Shown here piece after piece: positions 22,403-35,920 of a DNA stretch of 64,000 nucleotides (position 1 is its first letter; each line of letters begins with the position of its first letter). Location: positions 118,735,931-118,799,930 of the forward strand of contig OU015491.1 in assembly GCA_907164885.2 (NCBI GenBank), read 5' to 3'. This DNA comes from Dolomedes plantarius (lineage: Eukaryota > Arthropoda > Arachnida > Araneae > Dolomedidae). A program made the position numbers and the translations under genes. The notes beneath the pieces are model-generated. The model searched no databases and was not told the origin of the DNA. It saw nothing but the letters and a program-made list of their open reading frames with translations.

Positions 22403-23229
22403 ACCAAAACTCGTATCAAGGTTAGTCATAAAGACATGGAAACTGGATTATAAAACTAAAGAATAAATTAGAAAAATTGCTCAATTGGCCGAAGAGGAAG
22501 AAGAGATTTAATAAGAAATTAAAACAGACAGCAGTAGTAAGAGTTTGGCGGCAATTATGTAAATTTCAATATGACATTATTTCAAGAGAAAAATGAAACT
22601 TTCTGTTTCATTTAGGGCATCCGGGACTTCGAATTCTCAAAAAAAAGCACTTTTCTGTATATTTATTTTTTTACTCAAAACGTAGATAACGCTTTTAGAA
22701 TGATGCTACACAAGCTGCATGTTACGATAATGCTTACACTCCCGGGTACAACACTTTTACGGTGTGCGCACCCTGTTATTCAAAGAGATAATCCGACCTC
22801 GCCTTACGGTTATGCGGTTAAAACTGAGAGACCAATCGACAGCAAACCTGTTCCAAACGCGTCCTATTCTATCAAATTTTCCTACTAACATCACCTCCGG
22901 AGAATTTCCCTAAAAAGTAGCAACTACCATACCTTCATATATCGTTACTCTACCCTTTAAATGCAGCCTTTATTTCAACTATAATATTACAAATAATACA
23001 AAATATACAAGGTATACATGCAGTCAATACTTAAAATATGCAATACCTGCTTACGATCCCACATTACAACATCTTCACAAAATAATCCAATGCTTATACA
23101 ATATGAATCCTTTTCACAATACAACAAAATAATATTAAGCAACATTTCCACAACAAATGTATAATACATATATTTATATAATGTATATACATATATAATT
23201 ATATATGTAATTTATATACAAAATATATA
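22403..23229. other. A+T-rich intron, nothing recognised
   Basis: No gene or transposon end is supported. From about 22980 the sequence grades into the diverged repeat array that follows; a partial unit is at 23086-23165. Confidence 0.5.
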
Positions 23230-24160
23230 CAATGTATGATATCAATCCTATCCACAATACAACGCAATAATATTAAGCACCATTTTCACAATAAATGTAT
23301 GATTTATATTTGTATATAATATATATACATATATAATTATATATGTATATACATTATATACATATATAAATGTATATAATGCGTATACATTATATATACA
23401 ATGTACAGGGTGTCCATAATTAAAGTCCCACTTTCAAAAGGCTGCAAAAAAAGAACCACTGGTCAGAATGACTTCAAATTTGAACTGAATATACTGGAAG
23501 AAGGGGGAAACGATTTGACATAATAATAATAAAAAATTTCCAACCGCTTACAGCACCATCTATTGATACATTTTGGAACCTTTTTTTTTAATTATGCCAA
23601 ATCGTTTCCCCTTTCTTCCAGTATATTCAGTTCAAATTTGAAGTCATTCTGACCAGTGGTCTTTTTTTGCAGCCTTTTGTAAGTGGGACTTTAATTATGG
23701 ACACCCTGTATAATATTTATAACGTACAATACATATAAAAATAAATGTGTATTACACACATATGAAAAAGCATATGTTGGATTGAAGTAGGTATTATATA
23801 TTAAACACAAATGTATAATACAAAATAATACAATGTATTATATCAGTCCTGTCCACAATACAACACAATAATATTAAGCACCATTTTTCCAATAAATGTA
23901 CGATTCATATTTGTATATGATATATATACATATATAATTATATATGTATGTACATTATATTCATATATAAATGTATATAATGTATATACATTATATATAC
24001 AATGTATAATATTTATAACGTATAATACATATCAAAATAAATCTGTTTTATACACATATACAACTGTATCTGTTGGATTGAAGTAAAATATTATATATTA
24101 AACACAAATGTATAATATATAATATTTACTACATTCGAACAATATTAAATAAGTTATTTA
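23230..24160. repeat. Tandem duplication with one unit carrying a MITE
   Basis: The unit containing CACAATACAACRCAATAATATTAAGCACC, a run of TATATACATATATAATTA words, then TATAATATTTATAACGTA and TGTTGGATTGAAGTA occurs at 23236-23405 plus 23709-23830 and again at 23845-24120. The first copy is interrupted by a 303-bp MITE; the second is uninterrupted at that position. Confidence 0.88.
23406..23708. mobile_element. Foldback MITE of a mariner family, about 119-bp arms
   Basis: Almost the whole element is a palindrome: both ends begin CAGGGTGTCCATAATTAAAG and remain nearly identical for about 119 bp, with a roughly 65-bp centre. Both flanks are TA. The arms match the outer arms of the 1.24-kb foldback mariner at 52398-53637 (shared AACCACTGGTCAGAATGAC), so this is a deletion derivative of that family without coding sequence. 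Confidence 0.93.
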
Positions 24161-24915
24161 ACAATACTTATATATGATACATTATATAAATAAAGTTGTA
24201 TATACCTTATACACAATTACCTAATTACATAGAGTATCCAACTCTATGTCAACTCTTAAACAATAAATTAATAACAATTCCATATTATACATTTCTACAT
24301 ATAAATACAAATAGCATCGCTCCGCTATTCATCACTTGGCACCCAATGCCTCACGTTTGCACCATGTTAAACATCACTTCTTTTTCTTTTCTGTTTACCT
24401 CGGGATGAAATTTATCATGATTAGTCACTTTTAATAAGCGGTAACTAGAATACCTCGCAAAGTATCTGAATGAAATGTTGTGCACTGTCCTTTATTTCTG
24501 CTGTCATTTGAATTTCTTTGTAATTTTTCATTTAGATAATTAAACTTTGTATTTTTTTTCTTCTTTGAAGTGAAAATTACTTTGAAATGAAGGGATTTTT
24601 TCTTTCAAAGTGATTAATAGCTACATAGATATTTTTCTAACGAATTCTGAAGACAAATTTTGAACTATTTCTTTCACACATACATTGAGAAAATATATGA
24701 CAATAAAGATTTTGGTTCAGGGGTTCTCAAAAAATATACATGCTTTAAAATTTGAATTTAATTTGTTTAAAAATAAATGTTCAAACTATACAAGTATTTT
24801 TATATGCATGATGATCTTTTGATCAAGACAAATTTGAGGAAAATGCATTACAGAATGCATGTAAATTTTAAAAATAGTCCAGGACCTATTCAAATGTATG
24901 TTAATGAATAATTCT

Positions 24916-24917
<2 letters not shown>
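24161..24917. other. A+T-rich intron, nothing recognised
   Basis: No supported feature. Confidence 0.5.
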
Positions 24918-24949
<32 letters not shown>

Positions 24950-26044
24950 CCGGGTGCGTCATAAATTCGTGCAAAGTTCAAAAATTCGTAATAAAAGAAG
25001 TAATGCTCTGAAAAATTTTCTGTTTCGATGTTAAAAAAAAAAGTTTCCAAAAGTAACCGAAAAAGGGCACTCACGCGTCATACTGAGACGTTTTATGCAA
25101 ATCAGGCTATCAATAAAACACCTGGCTTGAAATTGATCCGTCATTCGATGCCGGCAGCATGCTTTCTTTACCAGATCGAGCGTTGGTGGTTAAACTTTTC
25201 TACAAGAATGGTGAATCCGCAAATGTTGCATTGCGAAAGTTTCGCTCGGAGAAAGAACTGAAGGCGGAAAAATTCCCTATTTCATTGAATGGGATACTGA
25301 ATTTATTATGACGGTTTGAGGTAAGGGGGAGTTTGGAGAATCGTCCATGAAGAGCGCGGACCGCGTCCATGTTGTACAAAGTGTCATGGAAGATTCGTCT
25401 GCCGAGACATCAACGGGGAGTAGCAGTGCTCGGGAAGCTGGGAGAAGAACGGGGATTACAGGCACTTCACCAGTTATTACCGGCAGATACAGATGGAGGA
25501 CAAAACTTTGCTACATGGGCTCTGCCACAAATGGAACGTAACCCACAATCGTTGCTGAACGTCATGTGGACGGATGAAGCCCACTTTTCACTGCATGGTG
25601 ACGTTAATATGCAAGACAGTCGTTTCTGGACGACGTCAAACCCTCGTGAGTACCTGAACCAGCCACTGCATTCTCCTCATGTGACTGTTTGGTGTGGTTT
25701 CACAGCGTCTTTTATTCTGGGCCCTTTCTTTTTTGAAAGAGCCTTGTCCTGTATCCGGCAGGAAAACCTCTACAATCACTGCAGCATGGTATCTATTACA
25801 TTGTGCTGGTGGTAATGTTGAACATCTGTTAGTTTAAAATAAATGCACAGTCTCATGCTATTGTGATCTGTTTGATTTTCTATTTAAGTTGGCCTGATTT
25901 GCATAAAACGTCTCAGTATGACATGTGAGCGCCCTCTTTCGGTTACTTTTGGGAACTTTTTTTTAACGTGGAAACAGAAAATTTTTCTGAGCATTACTTC
26001 TTTTATTACGAACTTTTGAACTTTGCACGAATTTATGACGCACC

Positions 26045-26047
<3 letters not shown>
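24950..26047 (+). mobile_element. Mariner-like element with long TIRs (about 165 bp)
   Basis: Ends CCGGGTGCGTCATAAATTCG and (inverted) TCGGGTGCGTCATAAATTCG follow TA. The inverted match continues for about 165 bp, to CTGAGACGTTTTATGCAAAT on both sides. (TA)n lies on both flanks (24918-24949; 26048 on). Transposase remnants lie inside on the + strand. The coding region is short of a full mariner at its 3' side. Confidence 0.9.
25160..25815 (+). pseudogene. Mariner-like transposase remnant
   Basis: An N-terminal DNA-binding segment reads VVKLFYKNGESANVALRKFRSEKELKAEK (25190-25280, one frame). Then a stop and frameshifts near 25310-25400. The catalytic core starts WTDEAHFSLHGDVNMQDSRFW (first Asp) and continues HSPHVTVWCGFTASFILGPFFFE at about 25570-25740. 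After this the frame leaves the family pattern and stops; second and third catalytic residues are missing. Non-functional. Confidence 0.85.
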
Positions 26048-26133
<86 letters not shown>

Positions 26134-26151
26134 ATAATATATATATATATA

Positions 26152-26190
<39 letters not shown>
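26048..26190. repeat. (TA)n microsatellite with palindromic interruptions
   Basis: TA dinucleotides with AATAT/ATTAT phase shifts after 26120. It continues from the mariner end. Confidence 0.93.
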
Positions 26191-26193
<3 letters not shown>

Positions 26194-27118
26194 CACATGC
26201 GCACTCATTATAGATAACGTATGTGATGTGAAAATAGCTAATTCGATGTTACTGTTTCACCTAGTAAATATTTTGGAACGAGTATTGAACTAGAATTATG
26301 TCTATATTGATTGTCTATAGAAAATGAAAGGTATTTAATCGAAGCGTTATGTTCATATTATCGTGGATGCATCAAAACAGTTTGATTTAAGTCCCGGACA
26401 TATTATTTGAGATCATGAATTTTCGTATGAGTATCAATCATATCATGATAAATCGTTCACGCCATTCGAAAATGAAACGATATTCATATTGAGAAGGAAA
26501 TGATATTCGTATTCATCATACATGGATGGATGCGGCATATCTTCAGCTCGCTTCCGTCAGAATAGTTTAACAGTTACCATTAACGAGATGGTACAGGCCG
26601 TAGTTACATTTATTTTATTAACCGAGAATAATCTGGTGAAGAAGAGATTAATATAAGAAAATAATTTCATCTTTCTTTGAAAATTAAAAATGTATATAAA
26701 GAATGCTGTAACAAAACATAAGGTAAGCAATATATGAGAATTGTACTGGTAATCACTGGTTTTTCATGGTACCATTAATGGTCATCTGATTGTGAAGCGT
26801 ATCCCGTGTTAGATTTATTTGAATAGTATAGAGACTATGCATTTTTTACTGATTCAGTGATATTTGATTTATCTATATACAGAGGAATTATTGTGACATA
26901 TGTTATGTGATTTCTAAATAAGTTTACATGGGCCAATGTCATTTTAATTTATTAAAGAATATTTCCTTATCTATCAACAGAGGAGTTTTTTTTATATGTT
27001 TTTAATATCTAAATAAGACTATATGCGTCAATGTGTTTTTTATTAATTAAAGATTTCTTGTATCAAAATTAACAGGAATTACTTTACATACGTTATAAGA
27101 TATCTAAACAAGATTATA
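26191..27118. other. A+T-rich intron, nothing recognised
   Basis: No supported feature. Confidence 0.5.
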
Positions 27119-27595
27119 CACCTAATCCTTTTTTTACACGGACTATTTTTACCAAATTTTGAAATAACACTGTCGAAAAAAAATTCTAATCCTGTTTTTA
27201 CTTTTACACGATAAAAAAGTCAACATTTTTGCTTTTATCTTTCAATTATGGATTGCGCAAACCATGCATATTCGGCATTATATGAAATAAAATCATCTAC
27301 CTTTTAAATGCCTACTGGTAGGCTATTTGGCCAGAATGTGTGACAACTACCAATTTTCGAAGATTGTTAAGAATATGATTTTCTTTCTATTTAATGCATA
27401 CAATTTAAACGAATATCTAAATAAATAAATAATTTTATTTCAGTTTTCAATTATTTAATTACTTTTTTTTATTTTTATATGTATTTTATAAACAAAATCA
27501 AGTCTTTGGACATAGCCATAATATTACCATATACACGGTCTTTTTTATTCGACACAGTCTGGAACGCATCCTCCGTGTAAAAAAAGGATTTGGTG
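27119..27595. mobile_element. Unclassified 477-bp MITE
   Basis: Left end CACCTAATCCTTTTTTTACA and inverted right end CACCAAATCCTTTTTTTACA share about 25 bp (to ACACGGA) and are flanked by TA. There is no coding sequence. TA duplication and size fit a Tc1/mariner-class MITE, but no autonomous partner is recognised here. Confidence 0.82.
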
Positions 27596-27597
27596 TA

Positions 27598-29344
<1,747 letters not shown>

Positions 29345-31045
29345 AGACAAAAAATGTATAAATATAACAAAAATTTGAATATGTGCTGAGAGCTATATAA
29401 ATATCCTTACAGTATAAGATTTTTTATTTTATCAAAGGTAATATTAATTCCATGGTAAATTTCAAAAGCTTTTTTCTTTAATAGTATCCAAATAGGTTTT
29501 TATGTGCTACGCACAACCTAATGCAAGTTAAATCATTTGCTCCACAAAGAAATATTAACATTATTATTTCCTTCTCTATTCCAGCATTTACAATAAACAC
29601 AATCTATGCTAATGCCAGGAATATAATTTATGCTAATACCTAGCTTATAATATCATCCCACGGGATATTATGAATAAATATCGTGGAAGTACTATGCAGT
29701 CATAATTAAAACGTCCGAATGCAAGCAGATAACAGCATTATTTACAAAGAGCCTGTTTCTCAGAATTGAGCATATCAAGTAAATACTATTCAATTTGTAA
29801 TGTAATCATAATTTATATGGATGTACAGCTATCCCATATTTCCTTTATCCCATGTGAAATCATGAAATACTTTGATGCAAATGATTTCGGTTTCAGCGAA
29901 AGGAAATCGAATTAATTATGAACTTTCCCTTCCGTGCCATTCACGTGTAATTCAAATGATTTCGGTTTATATAAATGAGAATCAAATCGAGCATTTATTA
30001 ATCCCATCCCTCTACGTTACATATGATGTTATGAAAAAGTAACAAAATTATCACACAAAACTCATCAAAAAATTATCAGATGCACAGTTTGAAGAATAGA
30101 AATTCATTGCTACGAATAAATTAAATAGCGTTTAGATACTTTCTTTTTTCATATATTTTTTCACACTTTTTACGCTTCATAACAAATATTTGATGAAATA
30201 TATACAAATTCAGTATATTTAAAATATATATCCTAATGTACGCATATGTGTATTACAGGCTAGGCGTGTCACCATGTGTAATTTTGTATGCGCGTGTGTG
30301 CACTACGAGAGAGAGAGATCGTAAAAGAAAACTCTTAATTAGCAAAATTTAGTATATTGAGAGAAAGAAATTTTGGTTAGTAAGTTATATATATATAAAA
30401 AAAATCAATCTCTAAAAACATGGCTTCTCTAAATATTGATTTTGTAATAGTATTATAAAAAAAATCTCAAGCTCATCATACAATAAACCGTGCACACAAT
30501 AATATTTTTTTAATAATTCTAAAATAACGATGCTTATCAAAACTTGAATTTGATTTTATTTCTCTGTTATCGAATAAAATTTACATCTGTAATTTACTAA
30601 TTGTACTTATCCAAAAATTGTATGAAATACAATATAAATATACTGTCACTCATTTAAAGTTCTCTAATAATTAAATTTATTCATAACTACCCTTCTTCAC
30701 GACTACGTATCATTCCTAAGACTTTAAAAAAAATAAAAGATTAGTTTGGTGTCGCCATCTATTGTCGATAAGCAAGACCAAAACTCTCTTCCAAAAAGAT
30801 GTGCTGCATTTAGTGTGAAATCTCATGAACATTTCTTAGTATGTATTTATTAGTATAGCGATTCGAAATATATCAAATATATATCTTTATGAAATCAAAC
30901 ATTCTTTGGGATAAATGAACATCTCATCACTGAAAAATTTACTTATTAAAACGCACTTTAAATTTGTTATATAGTGGCGCCATCTTCTATAAGTTGTATA
31001 AAATAATTGCAATGTTAAATTTTTAAGAAATTTTTTGTATTTTAG
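29345..31045. other. Intron sequence upstream of exon 31046
   Basis: No gene or transposon end is seen. The phrase GTGTCGCCATCTAT near 30750 recurs near 61345 and 61612, suggesting a dispersed short repeat. Confidence 0.5.
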
Positions 31046-31181
31046 GTAAATGCTTTCGTCACAGCCTTTCATGAAGCAGTTCTTCTCTATTCTCTGGCCT
31101 TAAATGAAACTCTCGAGGAAGGATATTCTGCATCAAATGGCTCCATAATAATTCAAAAGATGTGGAACAGAACTTTTGAAG
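31046..31181 (+). CDS. Npr1-like: Natriuretic-peptide-receptor-like guanylyl cyclase, ectodomain exon
   Basis: Acceptor TTTTAG before 31046; donor GTATAG after 31181. In phase 0 from the previous exon it reads [20 protein letters not shown] then [21 protein letters not shown] and ends with the first base of a Gly codon (phase 1). This corresponds to the membrane-proximal ligand-binding lobe of NPR1/NPR2: F.DG.LLY....ET..G..., then MW.R.F.G. Three N-glycosylation motifs (NET, NGS, NRT) fit an extracellular location. The exon is flanked by introns of 15.3 and 16.2 kb, both filled with transposons. Confidence 0.95.
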
Positions 31182-32410
31182 GTATAGCATTAACAGAGCC
31201 ACTAAATATTTTAGGTTTAATTTCTCCTGATAACAATGCAGACATTCAAAATATTATATATATATATATATTTGTGTGTGTGTATATGTATAGATATTTA
31301 ATGAAGAAGAAACTGTCACTCGGTTAGACCATGAAAACGAACTATTGGAATTGTCTTTAGTAGATTCAACAATACTATATTGTAGCTCGAAAGACTTGTA
31401 GAACAGTTTACGGGGAAAACACTTTTAATCTTTAAAAGGTTTTGGTTTAATGGTGGAAGGTCCAGAGAGGACATGCTGCGGAATAGTCTTTAAAAGGAAT
31501 CAAAAATTTGTGATCAATTTGTGAATTGATTTATGAACGTCTTTTTACAGAACAAACTTTGGCAGTCAGTGTTTGGTCAATGTTAACAAAATTCCCGTTC
31601 AAAAGCATCTTAAATATACTGGCCTAACAGTTATGTTACCAAGTTAACACCAAAGATAACAAGAAGCCCATTTAGTGTTGAAGTAAATCAAAAGCGATCC
31701 CTTTATATTTTTTCAAATTGTTCTCTACCATTGTTTTGATAGATTTCAACTTTGTTTTCGATCTAAATTTTCTGAAAAAGATTTGTTTTCATTGCAATTA
31801 AATCTCTCAATCTATGTATACACTTTCTCTTATATACATATCTATAAATTGTTAAAGTGACAAATTATTTGCAATTTTTTCTTGATCACTGTATACATAT
31901 TTTTAGCCGTATTCTTGTTATAACAAAATTTATATATTCATAAATTTGTTTCTTTTCATCTAAGCTAGAATATCACTATCGTAAGACTTTACTTATCGAA
32001 TGATTGACAATGATATATTGCCAGTCATCTATGATATATTGTCAGTGGAACCTCTATCGATCGTTACCCGAATAATCGTTTTCCCGTATGTGTTGTTTAC
32101 TTCCTCCAGTCCCAATGTTTCCGTCCCCAAAATTGCTTTCTTATGTTCCCGCATCTATAGTTTCCCCGCATTTATTGTTGAGTGCAATCGTATCCTTTAA
32201 AAACGATAAATCGAGGTTCCACTGTTTATAATTGCACAAATTAATCTCTTAGTAACACCCATCACAACACATAATTTCTATTTCAGTTCTTTATATTCTT
32301 GGATGTAAGAAATAGATCTAAATAAATATCTCGTAGTTTCTTCTAACGAAACTACCGTGGGTTATTAACGTAGGATTACTTATCGTTGTGTGCCTCTTTT
32401 CTATGTATGT
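31182..32410. other. Intron sequence, nothing recognised
   Basis: A short TA/GT run at 31252-31290; otherwise no supported feature. Confidence 0.5.
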
Positions 32411-32452
32411 ATGTATGTGTGTGTTATGTATATATGCATTTATATATATGTA

Positions 32453-32500
<48 letters not shown>
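32411..32500. repeat. TATG/(CA)n microsatellite
   Basis: About 18 CA units at 32457-32494, preceded by TATG words, ending in TATATATA at the border of a G+C-rich segment. Confidence 0.92.
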
Positions 32501-32502
<2 letters not shown>

Positions 32503-32735
32503 CCCAACAAACACAGGACTGACGGCAGCTTATCGGGCCAGTGCTGGAGGCACCGGTTGAACGACAAGTACGGGAGAATTTTGTCGGGCCACTGGCGGGT
32601 TGTTTACGAACCTCCGAAGGGGAAACGCTTTCCGTTTACGTGTTTCAGGGCCTGTTATGGGTTGATATGAATCGCACCGAAATCGTTTACCCTGCATCGT
32701 CCCGGAACTGTACCTCCGATTCGTAACCACAAGTA
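32501..32735. repeat. G+C-rich segment with CCCAACAAACACAG terminus
   Basis: A compositional island in A+T-rich intron. It starts TACCCAACAAACACAGGA directly after a TA run. The same terminus, in reverse orientation and also next to a TA run, closes the G+C-rich segment at 45211-45580. The interiors differ. This suggests two members of an unclassified repeat class sharing one end. No protein motif is recognised. Confidence 0.6.
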
Positions 32736-32861
32736 ACAGATATCTGCATCAGAATTATGGATTTGAAAGGGAAGGCGAAGATTAAATTTAACAGACTTTT
32801 CAAAAATATTTATTTCATTGTTGTGAAACTTCTTTTACGCGGAAAATTCCCATAATTTTCC

Positions 32862-32965
32862 TTGTATGTAAAGATTGTATTATGTGAAAAGTATTATGTG
32901 AAATTGTATAATTGTATTATGTGAAAAATTCACATAATTTTCCTTGTATGTAAAGATTGTATTCT
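32862..32965. repeat. Short direct repeat
   Basis: CATAATTTTCCTTGTATGTA and following bases occur at about 32852 and 32934, with TATTATGTGAAA words between. Confidence 0.8.
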
Positions 32966-34339
32966 GTGTGTATGTTTTTAACTCCCTAGAAGCTTATAAA
33001 AACAGATGAAAATTAGTTTCAATTTTATATATTACTGGAGAAATTAAATATCTACTTAAAAATGGGTCCTTGTTTCACCACTCTTTATTTATAAGAGAGG
33101 AAATAGTGATAAAATTTGTATTTTTTTAAATTTCTTCTATATTATATTAAAATAATAATATATATTTTTGTAGATAAAATATTCAAAATATATTTTTCAG
33201 GAAATTTACATATTCTAAGTATTTCTAATTGTTAGATGCCATTATAAAACAACTGATTTTGTAGAATTTTTTCTCGAATTTCATCGTATTAATTTTACAG
33301 TAACATATTCTTATAATACAAATTTGAATGAAAGAAAAAGAATTTTAAATTTACAGACCTTAGTTAAAATAAACAAATCACACATATTTAGAAAAATATT
33401 AATGTAATGTAATGTCAGAGACATAGACAGTAGATGTCATGAGACACCAAAAAATATCAAAAAATAAGACCCTTTATCCTCAGTACGTACATTGAAGAAT
33501 ATATATTACATTGTTTTTTTTTGTAATTGAATCAGGATACGAGAAATAATATTTACAATAAGAAAAAAAAAAGGCAAAAAAATTAGTTTAAATAAATGTT
33601 AGAAATAAAAAATAAGGCAATTAAGTTTAAAATAATAAGTAAGTTATATTTAATAAATTAAATTGGCAGGTTTGAACATCCGTGAGTACAGATAACAGAA
33701 CTGCACTTTGCAGGATCGAACCGAGGACTGAAGCATGGGAAGCAAAAACGAACGCCCCACACCAGCATTCCCTGATAGGGTATCAAGTGTGGAACTTCAA
33801 TAAGAGGAAACTGCCTCGCATGGAACAGAAAAATAAAGGAAAAATGTTAAACACTATCAGAAACCACACTATCAGAATAACACTATCAGAATTAACCTGT
33901 GAACAATTAATGGACTGGGTAAGATTTGAAATATTAAGATCGGAACATAAATTTTTAATTTTTAAGTCGCCGTTCGGTTTTGGGATTTTTTTTCCAAAAA
34001 AATTCAATGCGTAAGTAAATTAAGTAATTTTGAAAGGTCCGATATTAATCCAATTGCAGTAATGTTTTCAGATAAGATTTTGAGAAAGTTTCATGAAATT
34101 GATTTGGGATATTGAATTTTGACTAGGTTGTACATTTTGTTGAGGGTATCTTTGTACCCTTCCGCCATTAAAAAAAAAAACATGGCTCAGGTTTGGTTTC
34201 CCGCCTAACAGGAAATTCATCATTAGCAGCGGGAATTTCTTTCCTCCGGATTACGACAGTTTCCTAGGATAGAAAATTGGTTTGAGAGATTGATTCGATC
34301 ATTAATGCTAGTTAAGTTAGAGTCGAGAGCAATTCGCTT

Positions 34340-34560
34340 TAGACCAAAATTTAAAAAATCACATTATGTTCGATTTCGTTCAAAATTACCACATCACATT
34401 GCATACCAAGATTATAATATTTTATACATTACATATACAATGTATTTTTCATTTTCATAATAAAACTAAACTTTTGAATGTAGTTGACTTTTTATGCGGC
34501 CCGCCTGCCTTGAAAAAATTTACCATGTGGCCCAGATGCTGCAAAAGGTTAAACACCCTG
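34340..34560. mobile_element. Possible hAT-like MITE end inside the foldback arm
   Basis: The right boundary, read inverted, is CAGGGTGTTTAACCTTTTGC followed by GGGCCACATGG, typical of hAT ends, with GCGGCCCGCC nearby. A convincing left end or 8-bp duplication is not found. Confidence 0.4.
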
Positions 34561-34739
34561 CTTTAAGCTCATCAGCCTGATTCAGAGGTTTAACCTTTTT
34601 CAGATTTAGGAATATAATCAAAAGTGGGTGTAGAAGAAAATTTAAACGCACACTTACTGTGCATAAGATTAAAAAGTTCTTTGAGATTGGGGATGTTAAA
34701 CGTTATTTTGAAAAAAAAGAAATTCATGTTTTTCAAAAG

Positions 34740-35920
34740 TCCATAGTAATCACACATGGTTTCCATTACTTATTTCACTGACACATTGAATTGTGTTTTG
34801 TTTTGTTTTTTATTATTAAATTTTGGCATTATCTTTTGAGAATGTATTTTCGTTTTTATCAATGCAACTCTTGCAGAAGTGCCACGGACGGGTAAGGGTG
34901 ACTCGGTAACGAATTTAACAATCCTTTCTACTGCTTGTGTGTGACATGGAAAATTGCTGAAGTCAGTACGTTGACTCTCCTGATCAGATTATTTTGCTTC
35001 CTAGTTTATAATCAGAAATATGCCTCGTTCTGTTACTTTAACATCTTTACGTACAATCATATCAATATAATCCTTGGCATCAAAGTTTATACGTTGAACT
35101 TAAAACTTTCCAATGCCCCCTTCATTTTTCAGTCCTTGCTTTTAGAATCCGGCGTAATCCAAGCTGTCTTACGTGGCTGCGATCAACTGATATCATACAT
35201 AAGAGGAGATTTTCAGAAGCAGCGAAGTACGAATTTCTTTGAATGACTGGGTCAATTACATTTTTAAGAGTCTGATGGAGGTAACGTGAATAGCTTACAA
35301 GTTTCCACAAGTGCTTCGATCCATGGATATAAGATAGTTTCAGCTTTATGTGAAACGAAACAGATGCATATACTTACAAAATGTACTCAGTCAGTATTCG
35401 GAGATTTTTTTTGCAGTACATTCTGTTCCCACATACAAGTGAAGTATTCGGTTTGCTAATGTAAGCTATCATGAATAACAAAGTTTTCCTGGTTTTCTCA
35501 TAGACAAATCAGAAGAGCACCTTCCAACAGAGATTGCATTAGACATTTCTAACAAATATTTTGGGTCCACACTTAAATCATCCTTAATTTCTAGTAATGG
35601 AATGCCATTTTCAATAGGTGATAATTCAATTACTGGAAGTTCATAGCAGTTTTCTAGTTGTTTACCTATTTCTCCTCCAAATTAGGACGTAGGCGCAGTT
35701 CATTTCCATGAAATAGACAAATCAACCACTGCAGTGGCCTTCTTAATTCCTTTTCAAAGAAACGAACCACACCATTATTCAATCCAGTGTTCACGGCAGT
35801 TCCACCCATTCCAATTACAGTAATGTTTAAATTCTGGTTGTTGTCATTGAAAAATGCTATTATGCTATCTTATATACATTTTCCAGTGCCAGAAATCTGC
35901 TTCTGAAAATCTCGTCCTTT
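34740..35920 (-). pseudogene. Transposon-derived protein of unknown family
   Basis: Minus strand from about 35920: RDFQKQISGTGKCI, then ITVIGMGGTAVNTGLNN, GVVRFFEKELRRPLQWLICL and FHGNELRLRP. After several stops follow VWKLVSYSRYLHQTLKNVID and DRSHVRQLGLRRILKAR in the left arm. The matching C-terminal end on the + strand (35945-36177) reads LGLPRNLKARAENEGGIKKF, INFDAKDYIDMIEWNDVKVT and a stop. I recognise this as a protein type repeated in arthropod genomes but cannot name its superfamily. Multiple stops make it non-functional. Confidence 0.6.

Noticed and set aside
32386..32730. 94-codon + strand frame and overlapping minus frame
   Set aside because: The frame starts in a TATG/CA microsatellite and crosses a repeat border; compositional.
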